Source: a virus. Taken from it: a stretch of DNA of 64,000 bases. Below, one piece after another: positions 32,030-40,623 of this stretch. The stretch covers positions 62,001 to 126,000 of IMG/VR virus record IMGVR_UViG_3300032397_000003; one strand, written 5' to 3'. Each line of letters starts with the position of its first letter. The stretch's first letter is position 1. The position numbers were made by a program, and so were the translations under genes. The notes under the pieces were generated by a model. That model ran no database searches. It saw nothing but the letters and a program-made list of their open reading frames with translations, and was not told the origin of the DNA.

Positions 32030-32287
32030 ATGTTCCAGTATAAAGTAGATGTATCAAAAGGAGAATCTGAAATAGTACAGTTACATGCATTCACTCTTGG
32101 ATATTTCTGGGAGTTTGATCAATGTAAACAAAATGATAGAAACTTCCCTTGTCATTTACATTCCCACTATTTATACTTTAACAAGAATGGTGAAATCTGG
32201 TTTTCAGATGATTTACGTTACTTCAGAAATGAAAGAGAACATATGCTTATAACCCCCAGTGATTTTTTGCAATTAAATAAAAAATAA
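32030..32287 (+). CDS. hypothetical protein
   Basis: 85 aa, AAGGGGAAAG site. Aromatic and His-rich (CHLHSHYLYF), beta-like. Not recognised. Ends at a promoter. Confidence 0.52.
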   Translation: MFQYKVDVSKGESEIVQLHAFTLGYFWEFDQCKQNDRNFPCHLHSHYLYFNKNGEIWFSDDLRYFRNEREHMLITPSDFLQLNKK

Positions 32288-32289
32288 TT

Positions 32290-32321
32290 TTTAATTCTTT
32301 TTAAAAATTCTATATATTATA
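32290..32321 (+). promoter_or_regulatory. bipartite phage promoter, copy 11
   Basis: TTTAATTCT at 32290 and ATTCTATATATTATA at 32307-32321 (one mismatch), starts 17 nt apart; 35 nt before the transglycosylase-like gene. Confidence 0.72.
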
Positions 32322-32356
32322 AGTAGAAAAGAAAAATTTAAATAAGGATTAAAATA

Positions 32357-32986
32357 ATGAGAAAATTTCTAATACTATGGTTTATAATTCTACTGGTTGT
32401 AAAGTGTTCAAATGAAAAATCAATAACAATAGATCCTCTTATAAATGCTTATAAAGTAGATAATGTTAAACTAGATAAAAGTATTATTAAAGATAGTTTA
32501 AATCATTTTTTACATAAGTATAATAGAAAATGGAGTCAAGAGAATAAACAGAAATGTATAGATGCTTTATACTATGGACAACAAGAATTTGATATAGATT
32601 ACAAGATAGTAATGTCTTTAATTTCTATCGAGAGTCAATATAGAATAGTAGTTACAGGAAAGAATATAAGAAGAGGAAAAGTCAAATCTATCGATTATGG
32701 GCTAACTCAACAGAACTCTAAATATATAAAACAGAGATATAAATCAACAGAGGAGTATCTCAATAAGTATAAAATAAAATATACTAATTCAAACTTTGAT
32801 ATTGGAAAGAATATCTTCTCCTGTTATATGTTATTAAGAGATACAAATGAATATGGTTCTTTGATTATGTTTAGAGACTATATAGCAAGTTATAATGTTG
32901 GTATAAGAGGTGTTAGACAAGAACATACTCAGAAAATAGCTGATAAATATTTTAATAAATTTATGAAGGAGCTTTTAAGCATATGA
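32357..32986 (+). CDS. lytic transglycosylase-like (SLT fold), signal-anchored
   Basis: 209 aa. Hydrophobic N-terminus (1-16) ending in KCSN; a Lys before the Cys makes it a poor lipobox, so a signal anchor is likely. The SLT features are MSLISIESQYR with catalytic Glu92, SIDYGLTQQN and YIASYNVG. Such enzymes cut the glycan strands of peptidoglycan. It may be the phage endolysin (signal-anchor type) or an infection-aid enzyme. A 24-aa membrane peptide gene overlaps its stop. Confidence 0.68.
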   Translation: MRKFLILWFIILLVVKCSNEKSITIDPLINAYKVDNVKLDKSIIKDSLNHFLHKYNRKWSQENKQKCIDALYYGQQEFDIDYKIVMSLISIESQYRIVVTGKNIRRGKVKSIDYGLTQQNSKYIKQRYKSTEEYLNKYKIKYTNSNFDIGKNIFSCYMLLRDTNEYGSLIMFRDYIASYNVGIRGVRQEHTQKIADKYFNKFMKELLSI

Positions 32987-33057
32987 TAACACTACTTGTT
33001 ATAATCGCATTGATTACTACCCTACTTATAATTCACAATTGCAAAAACGATTTTTAA
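32983..33057 (+). CDS. 24-aa membrane peptide
   Basis: ATGA overlap with the transglycosylase gene, so translation coupling is likely. Nearly all hydrophobic from residue 2 to 17, with a short polar tail HNCKNDF. Could act as a holin-like or small regulatory peptide; very short ORFs like this can also be noise. The stop lies within the next promoter. Confidence 0.35.
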   Translation: MITLLVIIALITTLLIIHNCKNDF

Positions 33058-33084
33058 TTCTGATAGATATTTCTATATATTACA
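33053..33084 (+). promoter_or_regulatory. bipartite phage promoter, copy 12
   Basis: TTTAATTC at 33053 and TTTCTATATATTACA at 33070-33084 (one mismatch), starts 17 nt apart; 17 nt before the clamp-loader start, so a very short leader. Confidence 0.72.
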
Positions 33085-33101
33085 AAAAAGGAGAATAATA
33101 A

Positions 33102-34280
33102 ATGAGTAATGATAATACCCTACTTTACAATAAGTATAGACCGAATAAACTTTCAGACGTAGTTGGACATAGTGCTACTGTAAAAGATTTACAGAAAAGA
33201 TCAAAAGAAGGTAATCTTCCTAGAGTAATATTTTTATCAGGTATTACTGGAACAGGTAAAACAACTCTACAAAGAATTATTGCTAAAAATATTCTTTGTC
33301 TTAATAAAGATAAAGAAGGGAATAGCTGTAATGTATGTGAGATTTGTTCTTCTATTATAGAGGAGAAGATAACAAATTATTATTTTGAGATTAACTGCTC
33401 TAATGTTAACATAGATGAGTCAAGACAGATAGCTGAGAATGCATCAGTTAAATCTTTTTCAAATGCTAAAGCAAAAGTATTCGTTCTCGATGAAGCACAG
33501 GAACTTAAAAAATCACAAGCTGCTATGAACAATCTTTTAAAACCAATAGAGAAAGATTATAAAAATGTTTATTTTATATTTGGTGCCATGGACGATAAAT
33601 CTGTACCAAAGGCAATCGTTGGTAGGTGTACAACTTATAAACTCAAACCACATAATATGGAAGACATTGCTACAAAACTCGCTGATATTTGTCAGAAGGA
33701 ATCCGTTATATTAGATACAGAAGAAAAAGCTAATGTACTTCTTACTATATCTGAGAATAGTGGTGGAAGTTTAAGACAAGCAATTAGTTATTTAGAGAGG
33801 GTTATATATTCAGAACTATGGACAACTAAACAAGCAATAGAAGAACTTGGTATAGTATCTTCCAGCGAGCTTAATCTAAAGATCAATGCTCTGTTTAAAG
33901 GTAAGCCAGAAGCATTTGATATTACGTATAATGAAGAACTCCTCACTTCAATAAGATATATGTTTAGTACTATGTACAAGAAGTTATCTGGTATAGAAGT
34001 AGAAGAATGGCAAGTTAAAAAACTTATGGGAATAGACAAAACCATTACACTAGAACAAGTTGAATATGCTCTTGGCAAGATTTTTGAATTAAATAAGTTC
34101 CCCTATGTTAATCAAGAAATGATCGATTTCATTTTAGTTGATATTTTTAATTATAATAAGAGATATATAAATCAATTGGTTGAGATGAAAATAGATTCTT
34201 ATAGAACTCAATCAACTACTCTAAACAAATCAACAGAGTCTAAACAAGCTGAACCAGTTAGAAGAAGGGGGCAAGCATAG
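33102..34280 (+). CDS. DnaX-like clamp loader ATPase (gamma/tau type)
   Basis: 392 aa, AAAGGAG site. YRPNKLSDVVGH at the N-end, Walker A GITGTGKTT at 47-55, a zinc module with Cys of CNVCEIC (about 76-82), Walker B VFVLDEAQEL, sensor KAIVGRCTTYKL, then the three-helix collar region. This is the bacterial DnaX layout, not the T4 gp44 one. It loads a sliding clamp; no clamp gene is evident in the window. Confidence 0.87.
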   Translation: MSNDNTLLYNKYRPNKLSDVVGHSATVKDLQKRSKEGNLPRVIFLSGITGTGKTTLQRIIAKNILCLNKDKEGNSCNVCEICSSIIEEKITNYYFEINCSNVNIDESRQIAENASVKSFSNAKAKVFVLDEAQELKKSQAAMNNLLKPIEKDYKNVYFIFGAMDDKSVPKAIVGRCTTYKLKPHNMEDIATKLADICQKESVILDTEEKANVLLTISENSGGSLRQAISYLERVIYSELWTTKQAIEELGIVSSSELNLKINALFKGKPEAFDITYNEELLTSIRYMFSTMYKKLSGIEVEEWQVKKLMGIDKTITLEQVEYALGKIFELNKFPYVNQEMIDFILVDIFNYNKRYINQLVEMKIDSYRTQSTTLNKSTESKQAEPVRRRGQA

Positions 34281-34283
34281 TTT

Positions 34284-34679
34284 ATGCCTACTAAAATTAT
34301 TTTATGTGCCGATTGTGGATGTGAAGTAATAGTTACATATAAAGATGGTAGAACAAAAAGATGTAAAGAGCACCAAAAGATTCGTGCTAAGAAATTACAA
34401 GAAGAGTGGCAAGATAAACATGGACATGAATATATAGGTCATATACCTATACCAGTTCAAGAGGGTAGAAAGAGGACTTATTTAAGAAGAGCAGTTGATT
34501 CAGTACAAGATATCGAATATTGTAAAGCTAATTGGAATTCTGTTAAGGGATGTTTGAATTGCATAATAAAAGATTGTTTACAACCAACAGACAATGATTC
34601 ATTTTTACCTTGGGAGGATGAAGGATTTTATGAAGATGATATTAAAATAGACATTGAATTAAAAAGGAGTATAGGATAA
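34284..34679 (+). CDS. zinc-binding hypothetical protein
   Basis: 131 aa starting 4 nt after dnaX-like. CADCGCEVIV and CKEHQK near the N-end form a possible zinc ribbon; CLNCIIKDC later is a second Cys set. Basic linker in between. Not recognised; may bind nucleic acid. Confidence 0.55.
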   Translation: MPTKIILCADCGCEVIVTYKDGRTKRCKEHQKIRAKKLQEEWQDKHGHEYIGHIPIPVQEGRKRTYLRRAVDSVQDIEYCKANWNSVKGCLNCIIKDCLQPTDNDSFLPWEDEGFYEDDIKIDIELKRSIG

Positions 34680-34711
34680 TTTAATTTTTAGATTATTTTC
34701 TATATATTATA
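34680..34711 (+). promoter_or_regulatory. bipartite phage promoter, copy 13
   Basis: TTTAATTTTT at 34680 and TTTCTATATATTATA at 34697-34711, starts 17 nt apart; 16 nt before the next gene. Confidence 0.75.
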
Positions 34712-34726
34712 GATAAGAGGTAATAA

Positions 34727-34966
34727 ATGTATACAGTAGATATTGAGAATTGTAGATTTTTAGAATTCAGGAATGAAGACAGTTCTTATGTTCAATCGTT
34801 CTATTTGTCTGATGTTAGTGCTTTATTCATTTATAATCAAAAAGTTAAAGAAGATACATTCTCTTTCGATCTAATTATAAGAGGGGTCTCTTATTCTATA
34901 TCAGATATTACCTCTAGTAAAGAACAAGCGAAAGAAATTTTAAGTACTTGGAAGTTAAGCAGGTGA
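34727..34966 (+). CDS. hypothetical protein
   Basis: 79 aa, AGAGG site. Beta-rich look, no Cys cluster beyond NCRF. Overlaps the next start (GTGA). Not recognised. Confidence 0.52.
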   Translation: MYTVDIENCRFLEFRNEDSSYVQSFYLSDVSALFIYNQKVKEDTFSFDLIIRGVSYSISDITSSKEQAKEILSTWKLSR

Positions 34967-35205
34967 AAGATGTATATTACAACTTTATAAATGAACATAA
35001 CTTTAATGATAATTTAAGTGATATACCCGAGTTAAGCTATTCACAAAAGATTATCATATTAAAAGAATTACAAATAGATTTTTCTAATGATACTGTATGT
35101 TTAGCACTAAATGATTATCATCAAAGATACATTAAAAAGAATAGAGTAAGAATCAAGTTGCTCTATAATACATTAAAGGGGATTTGTCAAAGGTTGTTAA
35201 AATGA
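34963..35205 (+). CDS. hypothetical protein
   Basis: 80 aa from the GTG at 34963 overlapping the previous stop; an in-frame TTG lies at 34948. Helical, basic C-end (KKNRVRIKLLYNTLKG). Overlaps the phosphoesterase start. Not recognised. Confidence 0.5.
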   Translation: MKDVYYNFINEHNFNDNLSDIPELSYSQKIIILKELQIDFSNDTVCLALNDYHQRYIKKNRVRIKLLYNTLKGICQRLLK

Positions 35206-35747
35206 ATTTTTATTCATCCGATCAACATTTTGGTCATGGAAACATAATTAAATATGAGAATCGTCCATTTAAATCGGTGGAAGAAATGGATGAATATATG
35301 ATCTATAAACATAATTTAAAAGTATCTCCAAAGGATAATGTCTATTTTTTAGGGGACTGTATTTTCAGTAACGATGAAAATAAAACTGTAAAACTATTAC
35401 AAAGACTTAATGGTAACAAACATTTAATATACGGGAATCATGATAAAATAGTTAGAACAAGTCAGCTCGTGCAACAACAATTTAATTTTTGTAAAAACTA
35501 TTATGTTAACTATGAAAATATAAATGGAAACAAAACACCAATTATTCTTTTTCATTATCCAATTCAAGTATGGGATAGAAAACATCATGGTAGTATTCAT
35601 CTATATGGACATATTCATTCTAATAAAGATAATCACCATCCAATGGTCAATGATTTAGTTAATGCTTATAATGTTGGAGTGGATGTAAGAAACTTTGAAC
35701 CTGTTACTATTGAGGAGATATTAAAAAATGCTAGAACGATTAAGTAA
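35202..35747 (+). CDS. calcineurin-like metallophosphoesterase (small)
   Basis: 181 aa from the ATG at 35202 (ATGA overlap); upstream TTG adds only 6 residues. All metal motifs are visible: SSDQHFGHGN (Asp7, His9), LGDCIF, YGNHDK, FHYP and LYGHIHS. Length and FGH motif match phage phosphoesterases that may act on nucleotides or RNA 2',3' ends. Followed by a small overlapping gene and a second phosphoesterase. Confidence 0.82.
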   Translation: MNFYSSDQHFGHGNIIKYENRPFKSVEEMDEYMIYKHNLKVSPKDNVYFLGDCIFSNDENKTVKLLQRLNGNKHLIYGNHDKIVRTSQLVQQQFNFCKNYYVNYENINGNKTPIILFHYPIQVWDRKHHGSIHLYGHIHSNKDNHHPMVNDLVNAYNVGVDVRNFEPVTIEEILKNARTIK

Positions 35748-35877
35748 ACAAATAGTATGTGATCTTGAAACTGTAAGAGAACTTGTTGATGATTTTGAGA
35801 GTGAAGTCAATAGTCAAAGTGGTATTATAGAAATACTTGATAAACTGATAGATAAGTATAACAGGGGAATAGAATGA
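35728..35877 (+). CDS. small acidic hypothetical protein
   Basis: 49 aa, overlapping both phosphoesterase genes (20 nt and 4 nt), with GAGG about 12 nt upstream. Acidic and helical. Not recognised. Confidence 0.5.
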   Translation: MLERLSKQIVCDLETVRELVDDFESEVNSQSGIIEILDKLIDKYNRGIE

Positions 35878-36806
35878 GCTTAATTGTCATAGGGGATATT
35901 CATTTAAAAAACAAAGAACCATTTCTGTCTGCATCTAAAAAATTTTTAAATTGGTTGTCTGAAAATTATAACGAAGAGGATATGATATTTTTGGGGGACT
36001 GTTTTGATTCCAGTTCGCCTTTATGGGAAGTATATAAAGTGTTCAAAGAATTTCTTATGAATAGAAAAGCACTTACATATATACTTAATGGTAATCATGA
36101 CAAATCGAAAAATAGGGGTTGTTCTTTATCAAGTTTTAATTTACTAGATAATGTTACCGTATTTGAAGAAGAAGAAGAATGTCAGATAGATATTTTAAAT
36201 TGTATGTTGTTACCTTTTAAATATAACTATAGAGAGTATGCCGAATTAGAAGGAAAGTATGATTATATATTTTCTCATATAGTTCCTATTAAAGCTCAAT
36301 TCTCAAGTGAAGGAATAAAGTTTAAAACCTTACATGGCATATTTATACATGGTCATACCCACATATTCAAAGAAAAAGACTATTTAGATGAGTATGGAAA
36401 TAAACACATTATTTTAGGAGTCCCAATCAGCACTCGTCATGCAGAGGATCAACACCATCAGATTATAGAAATAAATTATGATAGAAATAAAACTTTAGAG
36501 TATATAGATGTTCCTTTTTACTTCAAACATGAAACAGTATCTTATGGAGAAGTACCAGAGAGTAAAGAGAATATTATAAATGTTATAGATGCTCCAAATA
36601 AGAAACTTGTATTTGAAAAGTATAAAGAGTATTATATAAGAGAAGCAGGTATTAAACTATTAAGAACAGAAAATACTCAAGGAACATTTAAACAAGAGTT
36701 TGAAAGTGCTAACATATTACAGAAGTTTCAAAAGTACTCAGCAGATAAAAATTTATCTAAGGAAGTGTCAGAAGAATGTTCTACAAGATTGTCTCAAATT
36801 ATATAA
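35874..36806 (+). CDS. Mre11/SbcD-like nuclease (T4 gp47-type)
   Basis: 310 aa, ATGA overlap. Phosphoesterase motifs IGDIHLK (Asp8, His10), LGDCFDS, LNGNHDKS, FSHIVP and IHGHTH in order, as in SbcD and T4 gp47. A C-terminal helical part (about 230-310) would be the partner-binding region. No Rad50/SbcC-like gene (gp46) is in the window, so it may lie elsewhere. Role: DNA-end processing for recombination-dependent replication. Confidence 0.75.
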   Translation: MSLIVIGDIHLKNKEPFLSASKKFLNWLSENYNEEDMIFLGDCFDSSSPLWEVYKVFKEFLMNRKALTYILNGNHDKSKNRGCSLSSFNLLDNVTVFEEEEECQIDILNCMLLPFKYNYREYAELEGKYDYIFSHIVPIKAQFSSEGIKFKTLHGIFIHGHTHIFKEKDYLDEYGNKHIILGVPISTRHAEDQHHQIIEINYDRNKTLEYIDVPFYFKHETVSYGEVPESKENIINVIDAPNKKLVFEKYKEYYIREAGIKLLRTENTQGTFKQEFESANILQKFQKYSADKNLSKEVSEECSTRLSQII

Positions 36807-37006
36807 AAGAAGAAAAGAGTAATTATGATAGAGTAATCAATAGAAGAAAAGAAAGATTTTTGGAATTAGTTGAATTACATGCACCAAAGGAAATAATTAT
36901 AAAAGAAATAGATTTACTAAGACAACCTTTTAAGTATTATATAGCAAAAAGTATAAAAGATAGGGTATCCATGATATTAGGTAAATCACGATCCACTATA
37001 TTGTAA
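36776..37006 (+). CDS. hypothetical protein
   Basis: 76 aa, starting 31 nt inside the Mre11-like gene with GGAAG about 9 nt upstream. Basic and helical. Last gene of the + strand arm, followed by a terminator. Not recognised. Confidence 0.5.
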   Translation: MFYKIVSNYIKEEKSNYDRVINRRKERFLELVELHAPKEIIIKEIDLLRQPFKYYIAKSIKDRVSMILGKSRSTIL

Positions 37007-37043
37007 ATGATATCTATCTTTTCATAAACCTCCGTTTATTTTT

Positions 37044-37074
37044 AAGAGTGGTAAGAAATTACCACTCTTTTTTT
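37044..37074 (+). terminator. strong intrinsic terminator at the convergence point
   Basis: AAGAGTGGTAA (37044-37054) pairs perfectly with TTACCACTCTT (37059-37069), loop GAAA, followed by TTTTT. A smaller hairpin ATAAAC-ctcc-GTTTAT plus T run lies at 37024-37042. The T runs serve + strand transcription; the - strand side lacks one. Confidence 0.88.
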
Positions 37075-37075
37075 G

Positions 37076-38392
37076 TCAGGGTGCTTTGAAATCATTATAG
37101 AATATATGCGTTTTATCTACTTGTATTTGAGGTTTGGATATTGTAAGTTGTGAATAAGGAATACCGTCTTTCCCCATTGTATGAATTGAATCTACTATTA
37201 ACCATTTACCATCAAACTCTTTTGCTAGTTCATTATCCTTGGTTTGTTTCTGTAGTGATATTTTTACAGTTTTACCTGATACAATTAATGGACTGAAATC
37301 TACAACTATAACCATTCTATAACACATATGAGTATCTCTATAGAATTGATTTACAAATCCATTATATAGATTATCATCGTCTTGAATACCTGCATAAGAC
37401 ACCCTTGTAGTATTTGTTGTATATTGATTTCTAATTAGAAGTTGTGTTTCAGAATCGTACTCTGATAATACATTGTGAATATTTTTTGACGCATTACTAC
37501 TTACACTACTTGGTTTATATCTATATATTTTCCTATTGTAGTTATCAAAGTTTACAGGCATACCACCATGAAATACTCTATAATCTTTTATATACTTCTC
37601 ATCCAGCATCATATCTTTGTTTAGGTCTATTATATATTCTTTTACTTCAGGTTGATCTAACATAGCTTGTATTGTCATAAAGTAAAATTCACCTTGACAA
37701 TTAAAGAAGGTATAGAAGCCAGAGCCAGCATTGTTTTGACTGTATGCCCATTCTGCAAGTTTACAAATAAATTGTTTGTTCGTTATATTGTTTTGATTTA
37801 AGTATGGTGTTCCTGCGGTATCAGATATAGAGTGAAGAACTTTATCTGCTGTATCATTATTATATTTTTCTTTTGGAATACCCCAATCAGGTAATATAAC
37901 ATTTTTTAGTATCTCACTTATAGTTTGTTTTTTAGCTGTTGAATCTTCATGATTAAATGTTCTTGATTTAGGTACATCAGATTTAAAATATTTAGATATC
38001 ATCATAAATAGATTATCACCCGATACTGATTGAGCAATTTTAATATTGTTTATTTCATTAGCTGACCATACATAAGTATGTTCTAAATACCCACCAATCT
38101 TTTTACCTGTTGCTTTACCATCTTTATCTTTCTGATCTTCTTCTGGGAAACCAAGTTTACAGGTTAAATCCAATCCCTCTACAAAGAATACACTATCAAT
38201 AATCTGTCCACCAGCATCTATAAAATATGTTTCACAATAAGGAAAGAAATCAAATAAAGAATCTTTAAAAAGAATCTTATTCCAATTTCTTATAGGTGTA
38301 CCTGTTTTATCATCTTCCTTCCAATCTTCTTGATGGAAGGATAGACAACTAGGATCAGATAACATTGAGAATTCATATTTAGATATTGACAT
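37076..38392 (-). CDS. baseplate hub-like protein (gp27/gpD type), tentative
   Basis: 438 aa. The N-terminal region (FDFFPYCETYFIDAGGQIIDS, a strand-rich block at about 48-70) and the C-terminal GKWLIVDSIHTMGKD...LTISKP resemble the two-barrel hub proteins of contractile tails. No catalytic motif. It is the last gene of the tail operon, separated from the wedge genes by the fibres, which is an unusual place for a hub. An alternative is another baseplate or fibre-network protein. Confidence 0.45.
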   Translation of the reverse strand: MSISKYEFSMLSDPSCLSFHQEDWKEDDKTGTPIRNWNKILFKDSLFDFFPYCETYFIDAGGQIIDSVFFVEGLDLTCKLGFPEEDQKDKDGKATGKKIGGYLEHTYVWSANEINNIKIAQSVSGDNLFMMISKYFKSDVPKSRTFNHEDSTAKKQTISEILKNVILPDWGIPKEKYNNDTADKVLHSISDTAGTPYLNQNNITNKQFICKLAEWAYSQNNAGSGFYTFFNCQGEFYFMTIQAMLDQPEVKEYIIDLNKDMMLDEKYIKDYRVFHGGMPVNFDNYNRKIYRYKPSSVSSNASKNIHNVLSEYDSETQLLIRNQYTTNTTRVSYAGIQDDDNLYNGFVNQFYRDTHMCYRMVIVVDFSPLIVSGKTVKISLQKQTKDNELAKEFDGKWLIVDSIHTMGKDGIPYSQLTISKPQIQVDKTHIFYNDFKAP

Positions 38393-38405
38393 CTATTATA
38401 CTCAC

Positions 38406-38525
38406 TTAGTTATACTTCATAGCGGTCTTGTCATCGCAGTTTAAAACGGCTTTGATATCGTTGAATAGATCGGTCTTTTCAAACTGGTTATATCTCTTGA
38501 TTATTTGCTTTAGTTTATCGTTCAT
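38406..38525 (-). CDS. 39-aa basic hypothetical peptide
   Basis: ATG at 38525, stop at 38406; helical and Lys/Asp-rich (KLKQIIKRYNQFEKTD). It fills the gap between fibre and hub-like genes. No good ribosome site, so support is weak. Confidence 0.32.
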   Translation of the reverse strand: MNDKLKQIIKRYNQFEKTDLFNDIKAVLNCDDKTAMKYN

Positions 38526-38568
38526 GCTATTAACCCGGATTATTTATTCTTTCAAATTCGTTTGCCAT

Positions 38569-39861
38569 TTATTGGCCTAAATACACAAAAGTAAATCTAT
38601 TTTTTGCAGCATCATTAGGGGCGTTTCCAATTGTGTGTGGCCTAAATATATCCCCTTTTTTAAAGTACATACTTCCGGATAATTGGTGGAATGTATTTGC
38701 CTGAGTATACGCCATAGATACAATATCGGTAGTTGTAATAGATTGAATGATGGTCGTAAGCTGGTTCGAATTAAGACTTAAACCCCAATTTATATCGCCG
38801 CCGTCAGCTCCATGCATACACATATAGCTATACACACCGCTTCTATTTATTGTTATTTCAAGCCCTTTAGCGTTTGAACTGTAACCGCTGGAATGATTTT
38901 CAGAAAACATATTTCCGATATTTTCATCAAGATTAGTAAATCGCATAATTCTAATATCGGTTGAACCATAACCGGCATACGTTCTGAGTTTTAATTGACT
39001 TGTAATTCTTTCAGATACTATCTCCCAACATCCCGAATTTACACTTTCTTGTAGTACCAATATATTACCAACTTTAGGAAGTATAATTGATGCAAGTAAA
39101 TCATTAGAAATTTTATTTGCATCTGTCGCATGAGGGTTTATTGTTAAAGTGTTTGTACCACCTTTTACATAAGCAATTTCTATTCTTCTCCTTCTATTAT
39201 TAGACATTAAAGGAAGAGTATATATTACTGGACCTGCTGTTGTATCAAATTCTAATCTACTTATACCATCATTATCTAATCCTACATAAGTAGCTTGCTT
39301 GTATGAAGTTAAATTACCATATGAAGTAAGTGCTTTTGTACTATTGTATAATCCATTAGCTCCTAGAATAGTAACATCAGTTGATGCTGTAACCGTTGGA
39401 GTAATTACAGAGGTAGCCCCTCTAACATTACCACTTCTATCTATTAATCCCCATGTTTTAGATACATAAGAAAAAGAAGATAATACATTAGCTACATATA
39501 CCCCCATACCAATTATAACATCAGTACTTAATAATTCACCCACTGCTTTAGCTGTAAAATCCATATAGTTAGTTGCTGAATTTATCCAAGTAAACTGACA
39601 AGTGATATATGGTTTAGCTTCTGTAATAGGAAATACTATTGTTGCAGATGTTTTTACATGAACCAGTTGATTCAATGATGTTTCTACTGCCACATCAAGT
39701 GGTGCGATATTAACATTGTTACCTGCATTGATAGTAAGATTACCACCATCATATACTCCGGGTTTAATCAGATTATGAAGTAGCCCCCCAAGACTTGATG
39801 ATAGAAGTTCTTGTCCATAACTAAAATTTATTGTTTGTGTACCATAATTTGTACTTCCCAT
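38569..39861 (-). CDS. tail fibre-like protein, paralogue of 40624-41637
   Basis: 430 aa. The first 160 residues align with the neighbouring fibre: an N-terminal xTNxGxQxIxF start, then PGVYxGG, IAP, LVxVxTxxAT, an xTWxxxxxNxxDF stretch and xTYxxKTWG-type positions. The rest differs and has no collar motif; the C-end (FHQLSGSMYFKKGDIFRPH) looks like a small jelly-roll or C1q-type head, suggesting receptor binding. G+C is raised in the last third. Confidence 0.68.
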   Translation of the reverse strand: MGSTNYGTQTINFSYGQELLSSSLGGLLHNLIKPGVYDGGNLTINAGNNVNIAPLDVAVETSLNQLVHVKTSATIVFPITEAKPYITCQFTWINSATNYMDFTAKAVGELLSTDVIIGMGVYVANVLSSFSYVSKTWGLIDRSGNVRGATSVITPTVTASTDVTILGANGLYNSTKALTSYGNLTSYKQATYVGLDNDGISRLEFDTTAGPVIYTLPLMSNNRRRRIEIAYVKGGTNTLTINPHATDANKISNDLLASIILPKVGNILVLQESVNSGCWEIVSERITSQLKLRTYAGYGSTDIRIMRFTNLDENIGNMFSENHSSGYSSNAKGLEITINRSGVYSYMCMHGADGGDINWGLSLNSNQLTTIIQSITTTDIVSMAYTQANTFHQLSGSMYFKKGDIFRPHTIGNAPNDAAKNRFTFVYLGQ

Positions 39862-39872
39862 TTTTTACCTTC

Positions 39873-40622
39873 TTACCATATAATTGAATTAAGGGCTTCT
39901 ATTGTTTGTGCATTATCTATTGATAATTCTAATGCTTCTTTTTTACCATAGAGATAAATACTATAAGCTATCATTTCCTTTCTCATTAGTTTAATCTGAG
40001 CTAAAGTAGCCATCGTTTTTTGATTTTGATATCCTTTATACTCTGTTTCTGCTATTTCACTATCTGTCATAAATTCAATAAGTACATCAACATTTTGAAG
40101 ATCATTCTTAGTTGTATTTCTTCTGTAATCAATATTTATACCTAATACTTCTGAAGGAAAATGACCATTTATAAAATGTTGATTATAAGCATCAGATATT
40201 TCTTGATATTTTATAATCTTAAATTCTTCTATAGCTAGAATTCCATCAGTAGCAAGTTCAGAATTAGTTTTTTGAATAATTGTTTTCGTAATATCATCAT
40301 ACTTCTCTCTGTCAGATAACACGGTTAATCCTGCATCTATCTTTTCTTTAATAGTCATCTCAACAAATTCATTACCTTCAATCTTTTTCCCTTCGGGAAT
40401 ATCAACAAAGTCTTTTCTTTCTGATAATGATAGTAATTCATATTTAGAATCAAATTCTCTTATATCCTGACCAACTTTACCTGTGAAATAATCGTTAGGT
40501 ATATGCTGAATAGAATCATAATCGGTAATTCCTCCATATTGCATTGAAGCAATTACTTTATCCTCTGATTGAGTTTCGCAACTATGAACGATCTTATTAT
40601 CCTTTAATGCTATATATATCAT
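39873..40622 (-). CDS. tail fibre-associated protein with DUF4376-like C-terminus
   Basis: 249 aa between the two fibre genes. The C-terminal 100 residues (NIDYRRNTTKNDLQNVDVLI, then KKEALELSIDNAQTIEALNSI) fit DUF4376-type domains found next to tail fibres. The N-terminus (SMQYGGITDYDSIQHIPNDYF) resembles fibre assembly proteins. Likely a fibre chaperone or small virion part. Confidence 0.55.
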   Translation of the reverse strand: MIYIALKDNKIVHSCETQSEDKVIASMQYGGITDYDSIQHIPNDYFTGKVGQDIREFDSKYELLSLSERKDFVDIPEGKKIEGNEFVEMTIKEKIDAGLTVLSDREKYDDITKTIIQKTNSELATDGILAIEEFKIIKYQEISDAYNQHFINGHFPSEVLGINIDYRRNTTKNDLQNVDVLIEFMTDSEIAETEYKGYQNQKTMATLAQIKLMRKEMIAYSIYLYGKKEALELSIDNAQTIEALNSIIW

Positions 40623-40623
40623 A

